Origin: Eurosta solidaginis
Taxonomy: Eukaryota > Arthropoda > Insecta > Diptera > Tephritidae
Direction: 5' to 3'
NCBI RefSeq assembly: GCF_040869045.1
Contig: NC_090320.1
Span: forward strand, 252,774,978 to 252,838,977
DNA length: 64,000 nt
Position numbers and translations under genes: made by a program. Of the stretch, positions 46,062 through 56,925 are shown one piece after another; the stretch's first letter is position 1, and the number at the start of each line of letters is the position of its first letter. Under the pieces are notes generated by a model. It was not told the DNA's origin. It made no database searches and was given only the letters and a program-made list of their open reading frames with translations.

Positions 46062-48199
46062 CAATGCATTAGTACAACAATATGTCAGTTGATCGAAATT
46101 AATGCATACATTCTTTTGACTTGACACTCTTCTGCACGGCAAATTGGGTTGAATTCGATTTGCCATCACCTTATTCTGACAAATTCGTCATACATATTTT
46201 AGAGGGTTGTCTATCATACATAACTACATTTGAATTCTACTACGATCGGAGTAAATTTTACTATACGTTTACAAATAATAACTTTAGAAGCCGCTGCCAG
46301 AATTTTTTAGACAAAAAGATTTACGGTTCGAGACCAAAACTCTTAAGTTAGTTTTATGATATATAATAATTTTATAAAAAGTATAATAATATTAGGAGCT
46401 TTCGTTTGTCCAAAAGTTGTGCAAAACAACGCTCATTTAAGGCAACAAAAAATCTTGTTATGAATTATTATTTTTGGTTTTTTTTTCTATGGTTTTATTA
46501 TGTACCGAATGTACATATATACTTTATTACTGTGTGAATTACTTAAATTTGTGTTCAATACAAAACTTTGGCCACACTTAAATATTAAAAAAAAAATTAT
46601 ATACAAGTAATTAATACAAATTTTACACAGGAGATTAATCTTTATCCAAAGCCTTTATTGAACTCAATCTTCCGTACAAAATGCAAATTCTGAATCATTT
46701 CATTAGTGCTTTATTGAATGCCGAATGTAGTAAAAAATTTGGTACGTTTTGCTTTATTGGTCGGATTTTATTGTCAATGTAACAAATGACAATCAAATTT
46801 CATTATACCAAATTGTGATTCGATTAAGTTTCTGCGTGAAGTCGATATATATAACTTTTAAGTTAATTTTAAATTTAAAAGTTTCTATACTTGTCCATAT
46901 AAATGCATATCTTTTAAAGATAGTAAACAAAAAAAAAAAAAACTAAATTTTAAAGAGAAACCCTAAGAAACAGTTTCGTAGTCATATATATAGTATTCCT
47001 GTGTTGCTAATACAAAATGCTCACAATGAGTTTAGAATTCTAAATCAAAACAGTACAGCCTACAAAATTTTTATGACTGTAGCAGCATAAGTGTGACAAG
47101 AAAAAATTTTACTTAAGGTACATTCGATTATTGAATACAAAAACTAAAATATTTAAACAGTATTGTATCCGCACTCTGATTTTATGAGTGTACCTAGTCT
47201 GAAGTAGCAATATATGAGTAGGTATTATATACATGTATGGTAGTCGATTAAGTTTGGTCTGATAAAACTTTGCCGCGTTACTTGACATTTACTACATTGG
47301 CAGAAAAATGTTAATCGAAATTAATTATATATGATCAATTCACTAGGTCTCCTATTGTCCTATTTACTATCTTTTTAAATACGACTCTCGTGAACACCAC
47401 ATCCTGTTGTAGATCGTATTTAAGTATATCCGTAAGGAGGGTCATCTGTAAAAAGCCTGTAAAAATCTAAATGTATGCTACCGCTTATCCTTCTATTAAT
47501 GAAAATTCTTTGACATTTAAAAAAATAAAAAACAAAACAATTTATTTGGCAATAACTTAGTACATCTGATATACATAGGCTGCTGAATTGTAGTTTTTTA
47601 TCCAAATTTTATATAATAAACAACAACAAAGCACATATGAGAGGTTTAAAGTCATAGCACATATGAGGAATTTAAGACCTTGTGAATTATCTAATAATTT
47701 ATTGCAATATTTACAAGAATATTTTTTGTTCTTTCCCATAAAGTTATAAGCACAAAAAAAAAAAAAAAACGCGCTAAAATGTTCACTAAATGAAACCAAA
47801 AAGTTTTGTCAAGCCACACAAAAAGAGTCCTGGTCAAGTTTCAGAGTTGATAAGAGTTTATTTTTAATTAAACAAATGAATGAATGAAATAAACTAGATA
47901 AAAATGAGATCTAATAATATATTAATATAATTTCAAAATAAATAAAGCCATCTATTATTAAGTCTGATCAACTGATGTCTGAAAAAAGTTTAAAACTTAA
48001 GTTATTTCTAATTAACAAAATGCTTGTGTTTTACTGAACTGTTTTAATGAGTAGCATTAACGTAGTACCTGCATAAAAATTATAAAAGACTGAATTTTTA
48101 AACTTGCTTATTTCAATATAAACCGGAAATGAAAATAAAACTAATTTTAATTATTGTTTTATTTTTAAACGGATTACATCGGTGAGTATGTATCATTTT
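46062..48199. other. AT-rich interior of the inverted-repeat element
   Basis: One frame, 46121-46351 (+), reads LPSPYSDKFVIHILEG and IYGSRPKLLS and is protein-like but unrecognised. The rest has A/T runs and short minus-strand frames without motifs. No polyadenylation site could be tied to the spliced gene with confidence. Confidence 0.45.
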
Positions 48200-48470
48200 A
48201 CTACCATTGGGGTAAAAATGCGACTGGTCCGTATCCTTATTGGGGCGAAAAGGGACTACTCTCTTATGTTCCCATATGGGTACAAAGGGGATTGGTCCCA
48301 TCGATCCCTTTCGGGTATAAATGGGTACAATTAGTCTCTTCATAGGACATGCTCAAACAAAAGGGAACAGTTGAACTCATACAAAGAGATCAAAACTGGC
48401 ATTGGTCGCATACTCCCTTGCGACTCATCCCGGACTCATCCTAGACTAATCGCATTTTTTGCAGGGAAGT

Positions 48471-48506
<36 letters not shown>

Positions 48507-48716
48507 GGGGAGGCTGAAAAATGCCTAATGCACCATAATTGCTGCCGTCGCAGCAACCGTGTGTCCGTAGACTAAAAAACAGCCCCGTTCTGGAACCGTC
48601 GCCCACCCCGGCACCACTTTCGCATTACTTCAGGGTGGCGTTCCATATTTCTCATTTTTTAAGAGCCTACTGTTGTCCCTGCGTCCAGGTTCCCGCTATT
48701 TGCTCTGAGTGTCCAT

Positions 48717-50935
48717 TTAATCACCACTGCTTCGCATGCGCATTTCTCTGCGCTCCCTCTCAACATCCATCAGGCGTGTCATTACTATAAATGCCATTTT
48801 GCTCACTGCAGTCCAGCATTCTTTCCTGCTGCACATATGTGAAACTAAATTTCTCGTGGTAGGTTCCCCCCAAAGACTCCATGCAAGGTGAGTCTTTCTT
48901 CGTGGAAACGGGGGCAGTAGAACATGACGTGTTCTGCGTTTTCTAACTCTGTGGTACACATTGGGAAATGAGGATCTTCCTCTATCCTACGCTTCCATAA
49001 ATACTCTTTGAAACCGCCATGTCCACTCATTATTTGCGTGAGATGGTAGTTCAGTTCGCCGTGCTTCCGCTCATTCCATTGAGCTAGGTTCCAAACTAGT
49101 GTGAAAGTCCAACGTCCTTTACTCGAGGCCTCCCACCGTTCTTGCCACTTAGCTATTGTTTGTGTCCTTGCTCTTTTCTTGTCTTCTTCAGATGGTCGCT
49201 CGATATTAGTGTTATACAGATCGGCCATTTCGCTTGTCAGTAAGTCCACTGGGATTTTCAGGGTTAGAACCAGGATCGCGTCGTCGGACACCGTCCGATA
49301 AGCACTTGCTATTCTTAAAGAAGCAAGTCGGTACGCTGCTAATATATATTTTTGATGGGTCTGTTTAGATCCATACCACACTGGTGCTGCGTATAGTATT
49401 ATTGAGCTGGTTACTGTGGACAATAGCTGACGTATAGCTTCGCTCGGACCACCAATGTTAGGCATTATTCGCATAAGTGATCCATTAACTTTGGTAATTT
49501 TCTCCCCCACCGCTCTGAAGTGCTCTTTGAAAGTTAACTTAGAGTCAATGTGCACTCCTAAGTATTTTAAGGAATCCTTTGAGGTGATTTGATGATCCCC
49601 GATAGTTAAGACTAACTCGTTCGCCGACCGTTTGGAGCTTACTAATAACACTTCCGTCTTTTGGCTAGCCAACTCCAGTCCTGTATTGGTCAGCCATTCC
49701 TTTATTCTTGCTACGGCGTCATTACATAATGCTTGAAGCAGGTCCAGTTTCTTGGCCACTACTACCACTGCAATATCATCAGCATATCCCACAATTTGCG
49801 TGTTTTCTGGTAGATCAATCTTTAGCACCCCGTCATACATTACATTCCAAAGCGTTGGACCGAGAACAGATCCCTGTGGGACGCCTCCTGTGATTTTGTA
49901 CTCTTTAGCTCCTTGATCCGTGTCAAAAAGAAGTACTCTGTCTTTAAGATAGCTACCTATAATTCTGCGTAAGTAAGCTGGAGTGCCGAAGCTTTGCAGC
50001 GCTGCCATTATCTGCATCCAGTTCGCAGTGTTAAAAGCATTCTTGATGTCCAACATAATCAGTGCACAGAACTTCCTTTTATTTTGGCCTCCAGAGATAG
50101 CTTCTCTAGCTATATTGACGACTGTTTGTATTGCATCTACGGTGGATCTTGATTTGCGAAATCCATATTGACTATTCGATAAGCCACCTGGTCTTTCTAG
50201 AGTCAGCTGTAGGCGCTCACTAATTATACGCTCGAAAATCTTCCCTAGGGAATCCAGCATACAAAGTGGCCTATATGAGGATGGTTGGTTCGGCTGTTTA
50301 CCACGTTTCAGCAATAGGACAAATCTTTGTCGTTTCCACGGGCGAGGGAACACGCCTTCTTGCATACAGGCATTAAAAAGATCAGTAAATAATGTAGCCC
50401 GTGTTGTAATCGCGGCTTTAAGGGCTATGTTTGGTACTTCGTCGGGTCCTGGGGATTTGTTATCAGCAACTCTTTTTGCAGCGTCCAGCACCTCTTGCTC
50501 TGTAATTTGCGGAATTTCCGTACTTTCTAGATCCTCGCTTGGATAAGTCCAGTGATCTTGCGCTGGGAAAAGTGTTTCAACAATAATATTCATCAGTATC
50601 GGGCACGTAGGTTGCTGTGATATCGGTCCTTTAACTTTGGCCATCACAGTTCTGTAGGCTGATCCCCAAGGATCTAGGTCGACATTATCCAGCAGTTCCC
50701 TAAAGCACAACTTCTTGCTCTTTTTTATGGCATTTTTAAGTGTCTTTCTTTGTGCGACATAGGTGCTGTGTAGCTCTGCATATCGTGGTGATGAGCGTGC
50801 CCTCTGCGCTATTCTTCGTGCTTTGTGGCATTTTCTACGCTCTTCCGCAATTTCGTCATTCCACCAATATACCGGAGTGCGCTGTGCTTTTCCGCGACTT
50901 CTGGGCATGGCAGCATCACATGCCATACATAGCAA
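48717..50935 (-). pseudogene. R1-type LINE ORF2, reverse transcriptase part
   Basis: The main frame (48845-50935, 696 residues) has no internal stop. Motifs in order: SPGPDEVPNIALK (161), SSYRPLCMLDSLGKIFER (219), YGFRKSRSTVDAI (257), LDIKNAFNTANW (295), GGVPQGSVLGPTLWN (350), YADD at 384-387, LELASQKTEVLLVSSKR, and SLKYLGVHID. The catalytic Asp pair is intact. The C-terminus has RKHGELNYHLTQIMSGHG, then CTTELENAEHVMFYC, a Cys-His finger in which one expected Cys is missing. A 1-bp shift near 48850 moves the last about 45 residues (SHMCSRKECWTAVSKMAF...) to another frame ending at 48717. With the frameshift before it, ORF2 is inactive, but only recently damaged. Confidence 0.85.
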
Positions 50936-50936
50936 C

Positions 50937-51644
50937 TTAGTGATTTGAACCGACTGGTCTTCCGCATGCGATTCTCGTACTATGGCGTCCTTCCAGATAA
51001 TGCTCCAGCTCTACGCTAATAGCTTTATGGTCGCTGTGTGTGCAGACGTTGCTTATGGACCATTTTGCTCGTCTTGCTATTTCGCTGCTAGCGAAGGTGA
51101 GATCTATAATGGATCGTCTGGTACCTGTATCGAAGGTATATATCCCTGGTTCATTTAGGAGTTCTAGCCTCAAAGAAGTAAGACTTTCGAGGAGAACTCT
51201 CCCTGTTTCGTTGGTTCGTCTACTTCCCCACACAGATGACCATGCATTGAAGTCTCCGCACACTAAAAGCGGGTGTTTACCTCGTGCTTCAATGGTGATC
51301 CCGTATATCATGTCTTCGAACTCGGCGATGGTCATGCTCGGAGGGGCATAGCAACTGAAGACGTATATACCGTTGATTTTTGCCCACGTGAATCCTGCTA
51401 CCGTTGGCGTCATAATTTCCTGTGGGAGAAATTTCCCTGGTGCCCAAATTGAGGCTTTCCCTGCTGAATCTGAGAGCCAACCCTGCTCCTGGCGATTTTT
51501 GTATTGTTCAGAGAGTACCACTATATCATATCCTCCTTCATAGACTGTTTGGGATAATAGCTCTTGGGCTGCCTCGCAATGGTTTAAATTGAGCTGCAAT
51601 ACCCTCATGAGACAGTCATTTTGCTGCGCTCTCGTTGTGGGCAT
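50937..51644 (-). CDS. R1-type LINE ORF2, endonuclease part
   Basis: APE-type endonuclease that would nick target DNA to prime reverse transcription. It starts at the ATG at 51644. Residues 13-30 read MRVLQLNLNHCEAAQELL, with the catalytic-type Asn at about 19-21. VLSEQY (Glu 46), GDFNAWSSVWG (Asp 131, Asn 133), SIIDLTF (Asp 181) and SDHKAISVE (Asp 205, His 206) are all present. The frame runs into a stop at 50937, where the sequence is out of frame with the reverse transcriptase. In the other frame DQSVQITKLLCMACDAAMPR joins smoothly to the next segment. A frameshift, probably with a small deletion, therefore lies near 50990-51020. The full ORF2 is broken although the endonuclease itself looks complete. 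Confidence 0.8.
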   Translation of the reverse strand: MPTTRAQQNDCLMRVLQLNLNHCEAAQELLSQTVYEGGYDIVVLSEQYKNRQEQGWLSDSAGKASIWAPGKFLPQEIMTPTVAGFTWAKINGIYVFSCYAPPSMTIAEFEDMIYGITIEARGKHPLLVCGDFNAWSSVWGSRRTNETGRVLLESLTSLRLELLNEPGIYTFDTGTRRSIIDLTFASSEIARRAKWSISNVCTHSDHKAISVELEHYLEGRHSTRIACGRPVGSNH

Positions 51645-52711
51645 TTAAAACTGCCTGCTGAATGTTGTCCCCCACATAGCGCGCATTTCGGTGCATTTTC
51701 GCAACTTGCAGCCTTATGACCTTCCTGGCCGCATTTCCTGCATAGGCTAGACCTATCTACAGTCTCCTTACATTTCTGAGCTATATGCCCATAGCCCCAG
51801 CACCTATAACAGCGTTTTTCTTGCTTGAGCTCTCTAATTCGGCAGGAAACCCATCCCACCCGGATTCTTTGCGTATTAAGAACCGCCTTGGCATCATCCG
51901 CTGTAAGGCTTATAAGTGCCGACTTCGTGCCACTGTACCCTGTGCGTATGCTTTTTATGGCAGCCACATCTGGAAGTTTGATGTTGCATTGCTGGTGGAG
52001 GGCGTTGCAAATCTCCTCGGGCGTAGTAATCTCATCGAGATCTCTGCACTGTAGCGTGACCATTTGGGACTGTGTTATAACTTTAGCCGAGTCCTTTAGT
52101 ACCGCTTCAATTTCTGCTTGGTACGCGCTTGTTTTCCCATCTTGCGATTTTTTCAGCTCTAGTAACAGCTCTCCTTTCGCCGTTCTTCTAATCGTTTTGA
52201 CGTCATCACCCAGGGATTTTAATTCGTCGCATCTTCTCACTTTACGCAATATGTCGGCGTACGTCGCATCCCCCGCCTTGGAAATGATGATTGCATCCGG
52301 CCTAGCCTTAAGTGATTTTTTCTTGCTCTTCTTTTTGGCTAACTGCCACTCTCCCGTCTTTTGGGCTGCAGTTTCCTCTTTCCGCTCCGTCTTCTCTTGC
52401 GTTTCTTGCCGTCGTTTGTGTCCACCCACGTGCCCTCGTAAGACATCTTTTAGAGTAGTAGTGGGTTTTACCACGTTGTTCTCCTTGGTCGAGTACGAAT
52501 TATTCCTCGGTCGCTTTCTGGAGGGTGATGGACTTCTATCCTTGGCGCATTCGCTTGCACGCAATTTATGTTCTAAATTCTTTACCTCTAGGGCCGACTC
52601 GATGTACAGCACTTTTATTACGGAGGCCAAGCGCTTGATTTCCGCGTGTATATTATTACGCCCTATGAAGAACTGCATCAAGTCCTCAATCGCCTTGCCT
52701 AGCTTGGTCAT
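51605..52711 (-). CDS. R1-type LINE ORF1, Gag-like with three zinc knuckles
   Basis: This 368-residue nucleic-acid-binding protein would package the element RNA. It has a Lys/Arg-rich middle (RKRPRNNSYS; KKKSKKKSLKARPDAIIISK), a central domain with DDVKTIRRTAKGELLLELKK, and C-terminal knuckles. The knuckles are CYRCWGYGHIAQKC (about residues 301-314), CRKCGQEGHKAASC (324-337) and a variant CALCGGQHSAGSFKC (343-357). The frame is intact. The start is the ATG at 52711, the first Met after the upstream TAG near 52853. Its end overlaps the ORF2 start. The complementary strand also has a long frame (51825-52739), a shadow. Confidence 0.85.
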   Translation of the reverse strand: MTKLGKAIEDLMQFFIGRNNIHAEIKRLASVIKVLYIESALEVKNLEHKLRASECAKDRSPSPSRKRPRNNSYSTKENNVVKPTTTLKDVLRGHVGGHKRRQETQEKTERKEETAAQKTGEWQLAKKKSKKKSLKARPDAIIISKAGDATYADILRKVRRCDELKSLGDDVKTIRRTAKGELLLELKKSQDGKTSAYQAEIEAVLKDSAKVITQSQMVTLQCRDLDEITTPEEICNALHQQCNIKLPDVAAIKSIRTGYSGTKSALISLTADDAKAVLNTQRIRVGWVSCRIRELKQEKRCYRCWGYGHIAQKCKETVDRSSLCRKCGQEGHKAASCENAPKCALCGGQHSAGSFKCPQRERSKMTVS

Positions 52712-53060
52712 CTTTTTCTCTCCAGGGGGGTTTTGCTGATTTAACGCAGCTGACGCCTGCTTAATTAGCTCACTTAATAATGGTGTGCCCGTTTGAGCCT
52801 TGCTGTCGGAGTTCTTTTTGCAAAGCTTCGGTGTTATGCTCTTAGCTGATGACTACATATGTGTATGTGAGATAATCGCTTTGCTTTAAGCTGCTGGTTA
52901 TGTGTGTGAAATATTCGTCGTCGCCTTCTATGTATATAAGTGTGGCTACTTGCTGTTTTTTTTTTTTTTTTTGTGATTATTTACTAACAGCACAGTGATC
53001 CTAATATTCGCCACAATATTTAAAAATAATTGAAATGGTTAAACCAGAAAAGGGGTAGCA

Positions 53061-54059
53061 TTACCTAAAACTCAAGTCCTTTTGTAGAGCGCCAAGTGAG
53101 CTAGTGCAAAAGTGAGATCCTAAGGATGCGTCACAGGTGCAACATTTTTCCTGAAAAGAAAACGCCATAAATATACTAGCAGAGAAATATAGTTGCAATG
53201 GTTCTGGGATAATTATTGTGCTTTAAATAAAATCGCAAAACATGCACAATAAAGCACATGAAAACAAATACTTATAAAAAAATTATATGTTATTTGGTCC
53301 CTGCTAATAAACCTAATAAACCACCTGGTTGCTTAAGTGACGACATCTGAAAGTTTGAGAGTTGAAGTATTTTCTAAATTTATTGCTTAACAATTGTAGA
53401 AAATTTTTCAGACAACCTGCCATACAAAATACAATTTTTCAAATTTAGAAAAATTAAAAAAGTTACAATAATTCTCACTAGAAAAAGTTATTGATCTGGC
53501 CTTGAGCTCGAATCGAACCTTGAATTATTTATCAATAGGCCGATAAAAACAAAAACCATTGTTAATAAACCATGAGCACTTGGGAATGTCAAACAAAGTA
53601 ATTGACAATAAAAAAATCCAGCATTATCAGTGATTTGCAACAGATGGCGCAACACCGAATTAATATAGTTGGTAAGAAGGAATAGAAGTAGAAATTTGTC
53701 AGTCAAACAAACCATCGCTGTTTAGCTAAATGGTTAGAGCTGCGTGCCTAAAGCGTACGGATGATGAGGGCTTAGCACCCTTCGAAATGTATCTATCTGC
53801 GCAGCTTTGGCAGGTTGTCTTACAAAATTTCTACTTACTATTTCAAAAACAAAATAAAAAATATTATTGTTCTGGCCTTGAGCTCGAATCGAACCTTGAA
53901 TCATATATTGCTTAACGTTATAGATTTTGAATAAGCTTAAAAATTTCAATTCATTCGAATTTGTAGAGAATGCACCTTTTTTACATTTTAAATGAATACA
54001 TCTTACTTTGTTGGCGGTGTTCTGTTCATACGAACACACAAACGCACTGTGGCGGAGAA
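53061..54059. other. Non-coding, with duplicated 30-bp word
   Basis: GGCCTTGAGCTCGAATCGAA, continuing CCTTGAAT, occurs at about 53499 and again at about 53874. Its complement (GGTTCGATTCGAG) resembles a tRNA B box. At 53723-53742 GTTTAGCTAAATGGTTAGAG resembles a tRNA A box on the plus strand. These may be parts of a SINE family, but box order and strand do not fit one simple element. No coding gene. Confidence 0.4.
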
Positions 54060-54267
54060 CGGTGTATCGATTGATGGAGATCTTACGGTTTCTGGTGTAA
54101 TCCGAGAATGGCGATCGGGCTTCGTTGAACGGTGTATCGGTTAACGGAGTCCTTACGGTTTCTGGTGTAATCGGTTAACGGTGATCGTGTTTCGGTGAAT
54201 TGTGTCTCCGTTGACGGACCCTTACAGTTTCTGATATAAACGGTGATGGTGATCTGATATCGGTGAA
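54060..54267. repeat. 70-bp tandem repeat, three units
   Basis: Units at 54060-54129, 54130-54199 and 54200-54267. Each has (C)GGTGTATCG or a variant, CTTACGGTTTCTGGTGTAAT and GGTGATCG..., ending TTCGGTGAA. The third unit is 68 bp and more diverged. Confidence 0.8.
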
Positions 54268-54953
54268 TGTTGTATCTGTGTATCAATGGGATTCGCAACG
54301 CACTACTATCATATCGATCAGTAGAGTGGGACTACGATAGTTGGACAAGCGGTTGGTGATGGCTATGAACTGGTGTATAGTGGAATCTATTCCAAGCTAG
54401 TCGTAGATGATGAGTCGGTGAATGTCGGTGAGTAGAATTGAACAAACGGTGATGACGAATCGGTGGATCGACTGCCAGGCATTTGCTTACCGGTCGTTGC
54501 TGAAATCTGTGTCTGGCAAGTCGCAGCTAACGAACCGGTGGATCGGTTATTATCGGCGATGCGCGGATGTCGAATCAGTTTATTTATTTCTAAGCAACCG
54601 AGGCAAGTTTCTAGATCTCGAGGCAGCAAGCTTGGTCCTAGAAAATTTCTAGTATTTGCCAAGAGGACAGAGTTCCGACAGGGTGGATAAATGATGTATA
54701 TTGGAACGATTTTCCGTCATTCTTTGTCAAATTTGGTCTCGAGACAAACAGGTTTCGCCGTTGAGCCATCATCAGTGTCGATTTTCGTTCTCTCCTGTCC
54801 TGGTGCCTAAATAGAGGTTTTCCATTTGGTCGGCAAACACATTCTGATAATACTATGGACAGATTCAGACTTTATCGAAAAGCCGGCTTAACCTAACCTA
54901 ACCTATCAGAGCCAGAGAAATTTAATAATTTTTGTATCCCATGGCTCTACTGT
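54268..54953. other. CGGTG-rich stretch and dispersed repeats
   Basis: The sequence continues with CGGTGGATCG and GGTGATGA words that look like further decayed units of the 70-bp repeat. At 54623-54667 it holds the dispersed repeat shared with 27845-27920. At about 54889-54903 is AACCTAACCTAACCT. No gene. Confidence 0.5.
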
Positions 54954-55211
54954 ATGTTACATTCATGTTTAGAGCTTGTAGCAGTAGCAGAACACATTGA
55001 TTACAGCTGTTTCTACCTGGACAGGCCGCATTTTAAATATACGATCCAGAAAAATATTTTTTCATGGTCTCACGGTCCTCTATATGCTTGCAATGACGAA
55101 TACTTTAGAACATTTGATGATGAACTGTTTGGGCTTAACGTAAAATTACGTGAGTTAAACCAAGCATCAGAGAGGGAGGCAAAACCAGACTTCCAAAAAA
55201 ATCCGATTTGA
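54954..55211 (+). CDS. Unrecognised ORF upstream of LINE relic
   Basis: An 85-residue frame with protein-like composition (HIDYSCFYLDRPHFKY, SHGPLYACNDEYFRTFDDEL). It sits just before LINE-derived RNase H sequence on the same strand. No motif places it, and it may be part of a decayed LINE or another element. It could be a chance frame. Confidence 0.25.
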   Translation: MLHSCLELVAVAEHIDYSCFYLDRPHFKYTIQKNIFSWSHGPLYACNDEYFRTFDDELFGLNVKLRELNQASEREAKPDFQKNPI

Positions 55212-55259
55212 AGCCAGGAAACATGATAAGGCATTTGAAAGTAATAAGAAAATTCATAG

Positions 55260-56250
55260 GAAATCCCACATTAGGACTGCGTGACGTAATGTCCCCTTAG
55301 CTCAGAATCTCACGGAACTTTGAGGTGTCCATTGTGGACAGTACCCACTGGGAAACAAGGAATCCCCATAATGCCCTGACTCAGAGGTCAGTTTGATGGA
55401 TGTATCGAAATTTGCTGACGGAAGGACGGGAGCTGGCATCTATGGGCCGAACTTAAAGAAATTCATACCAATGGGATGCTAACCCACCATATTTCAGGCA
55501 GAAATCCATGCAATAGAAGTCTGTGTTAGAGAATGTCTGCGGAGAGCCTCAAAATCGAAGAGCATCTACATAATGTCGAACAGCCAGGTGCCCATACGTG
55601 CCTTGCAATCCTAGGCAGTTACATCTAACGTAGTGGATGACTGCACTGAAATCTTTAATAACCTGGGAGCCAAAAAAAAAGGAATTGTGAGGATGGGTTC
55701 CCGGACATAAGGGACAGGAAAGTAATGAAAATGCATATTACCTAGCAAAGCAGGGTGCTATAGCAGCATTCTATGGTCCAAAGCCCCTTTGTGGACTTTT
55801 AAAACGCACACGCCAGGGAAACTATAAGTAACTGGGAAACTGAACATTACAGACGTCACTGGATTGACTGCTCAGAGCAAAGACACGCTAAATTGTTTAT
55901 ACTTCCGTAAACAAATGTATCAGCCAAAATCATTAATCTAAGCAGGGACACTGTGGTCTAGGATATCACCAAAGTGTGTTAAATATATCCGATGCTCAAA
56001 TTTGTCGTTTCTATGAGCTGGAGAATGAAACGCTGGTTCACATTATCTGCGAAGGTGTCGCGTTGCCTATGCAGAGACTCTCCCATCTAGGTGATGTGGC
56101 TCTTAAATCCTATGTGGTATATAGTAGAAAGCCTGAAGAGGTACTTAAATACATCAAAAGCCTCCAGATACAAAATTAGGCTGAAACGTCATGCATAATA
56201 GATCTGCACAAAGGTTGCAGTGCTTCCGGGCCTAGTAATGATAGTAATAA
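55260..56250 (+). pseudogene. LINE RNase H and C-terminal relic
   Basis: At 55406-55613 the frame reads FADGRTGAGIYGPNLKKFIP, a stop, then PTIFQAEIHAIEVCVREC and SIYIMSNSQVPIRALQS. This is an RNase H domain of an I/LOA-type LINE, which would degrade the RNA strand after first-strand synthesis. The first Asp and the Glu of AEIHAIE are present, but the expected third-site Asp is Asn (SNSQ for SDSQ). Further frames give LAKQGAIAAFYGPKPLCG and ETEHYRRHWIDCSEQRHAK, the C-terminal part. At least three stops or shifts make it non-functional. Confidence 0.65.
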
Positions 56251-56925
56251 ACCAAGAACCTTCGCTCTATCTCGTATGCTATTCAAATGAATGAGGATGC
56301 TTGGAAAGACCAAAAACGGTTTGAAACATTTTTCTGTCTCACATACTCACACAGTTGAACGTTATTGGAAGTAAATGGGATTTTTACGTCATAATAAAAG
56401 GTATAAAAGGCCGTACTATAATCGACAGACCAATGGAAGCATAATTCACCATAACACATATTTTATAGCAAGGATTAGAGGGACATCTGTTCGTGAGTTT
56501 GAAAACACAACCATGTTACAACACAAAAATATTGGGAAAGATTTGGCTGCTATATTTATGGATCATTGTTATAATTAAATTATACCAAACGCCACAAACT
56601 CTTACTTTGAAGGTTTCGATATCTTACTATTTAGTACTAGTTGCATTTTGAACTTACTAACGGTAGTGGCCATATTAAGTTTTTGGAATCATTAAGGCAA
56701 CAAAATAACTTTTTGTTGTCCAAAATGAGGCAGACGTTTTAATAAAATATATTTACTTGCCAAACTGGCATCTGGTTTAAAGGGATATCGAAAGCTCATA
56801 GATATTGAAAGTATACTTAGAAAGTTTAAACACATAAAAACGCCTGGGGTGTACAAAAAGCCTTTGGAGCTTTTATTAACAGCTTCATCTGTTAAAAAGT
56901 TCTTTTTTTTTTACTTGTCGTTTCG
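56251..56925. other. No recognisable gene
   Basis: A 67-residue frame at 56375-56578 starts with basic residues and has no motif. The rest is AT-rich. Confidence 0.45.

Larger units (their letters stand above)
44902..48466. mobile_element. 3.56-kb element with CCCTGCAAAAAAT inverted ends
   Basis: The left end CCCTGCAAAAAATCATGCGA matches the complement of the right end (ATCGCATTTTTTGCAGGG, ending 48466), giving about 18-20 bp of imperfect terminal inverted repeat. Subterminal regions (44935-45015 and 48200-48420) are rich in GGGATTAGTC/TTGATCCCC and GGGTACAA-like words, possibly transposase binding sites. It contains a spliced gene at 45402-46061. No clean target duplication is visible; AGTAA occurs near both ends but out of register. 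A SINE relic lies at about 45285-45410. The superfamily is not assigned. Confidence 0.65.
48473..52853 (-). mobile_element. R1-type non-LTR retrotransposon, near complete
   Basis: Minus-strand element with a tail seen as T32 at 48473-48504, a 3' region, ORF2 and ORF1 in the usual order. ORF1 and the endonuclease frame overlap by 40 nt. The 5' limit is uncertain: the ORF1 frame is open back to a TAG near 52853, and a T17 run at about 52956-52972 may lie in its 5' region. The tail starts 6 bp from the end of the element at 44902-48466. A truncated relative lies at 25569-26690. Confidence 0.85.

Noticed and set aside
51825..52739. 304-residue plus-strand frame
   Set aside because: It is the exact antisense of LINE ORF1, which has three zinc knuckles on the minus strand. 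Its Ser/Phe/Cys-rich translation has no motif.
53723..53795. Possible tRNA gene (GTTTAGCTAAATGGTTAGAG)
   Set aside because: No matching acceptor stem and no B box at the right distance on the same strand.
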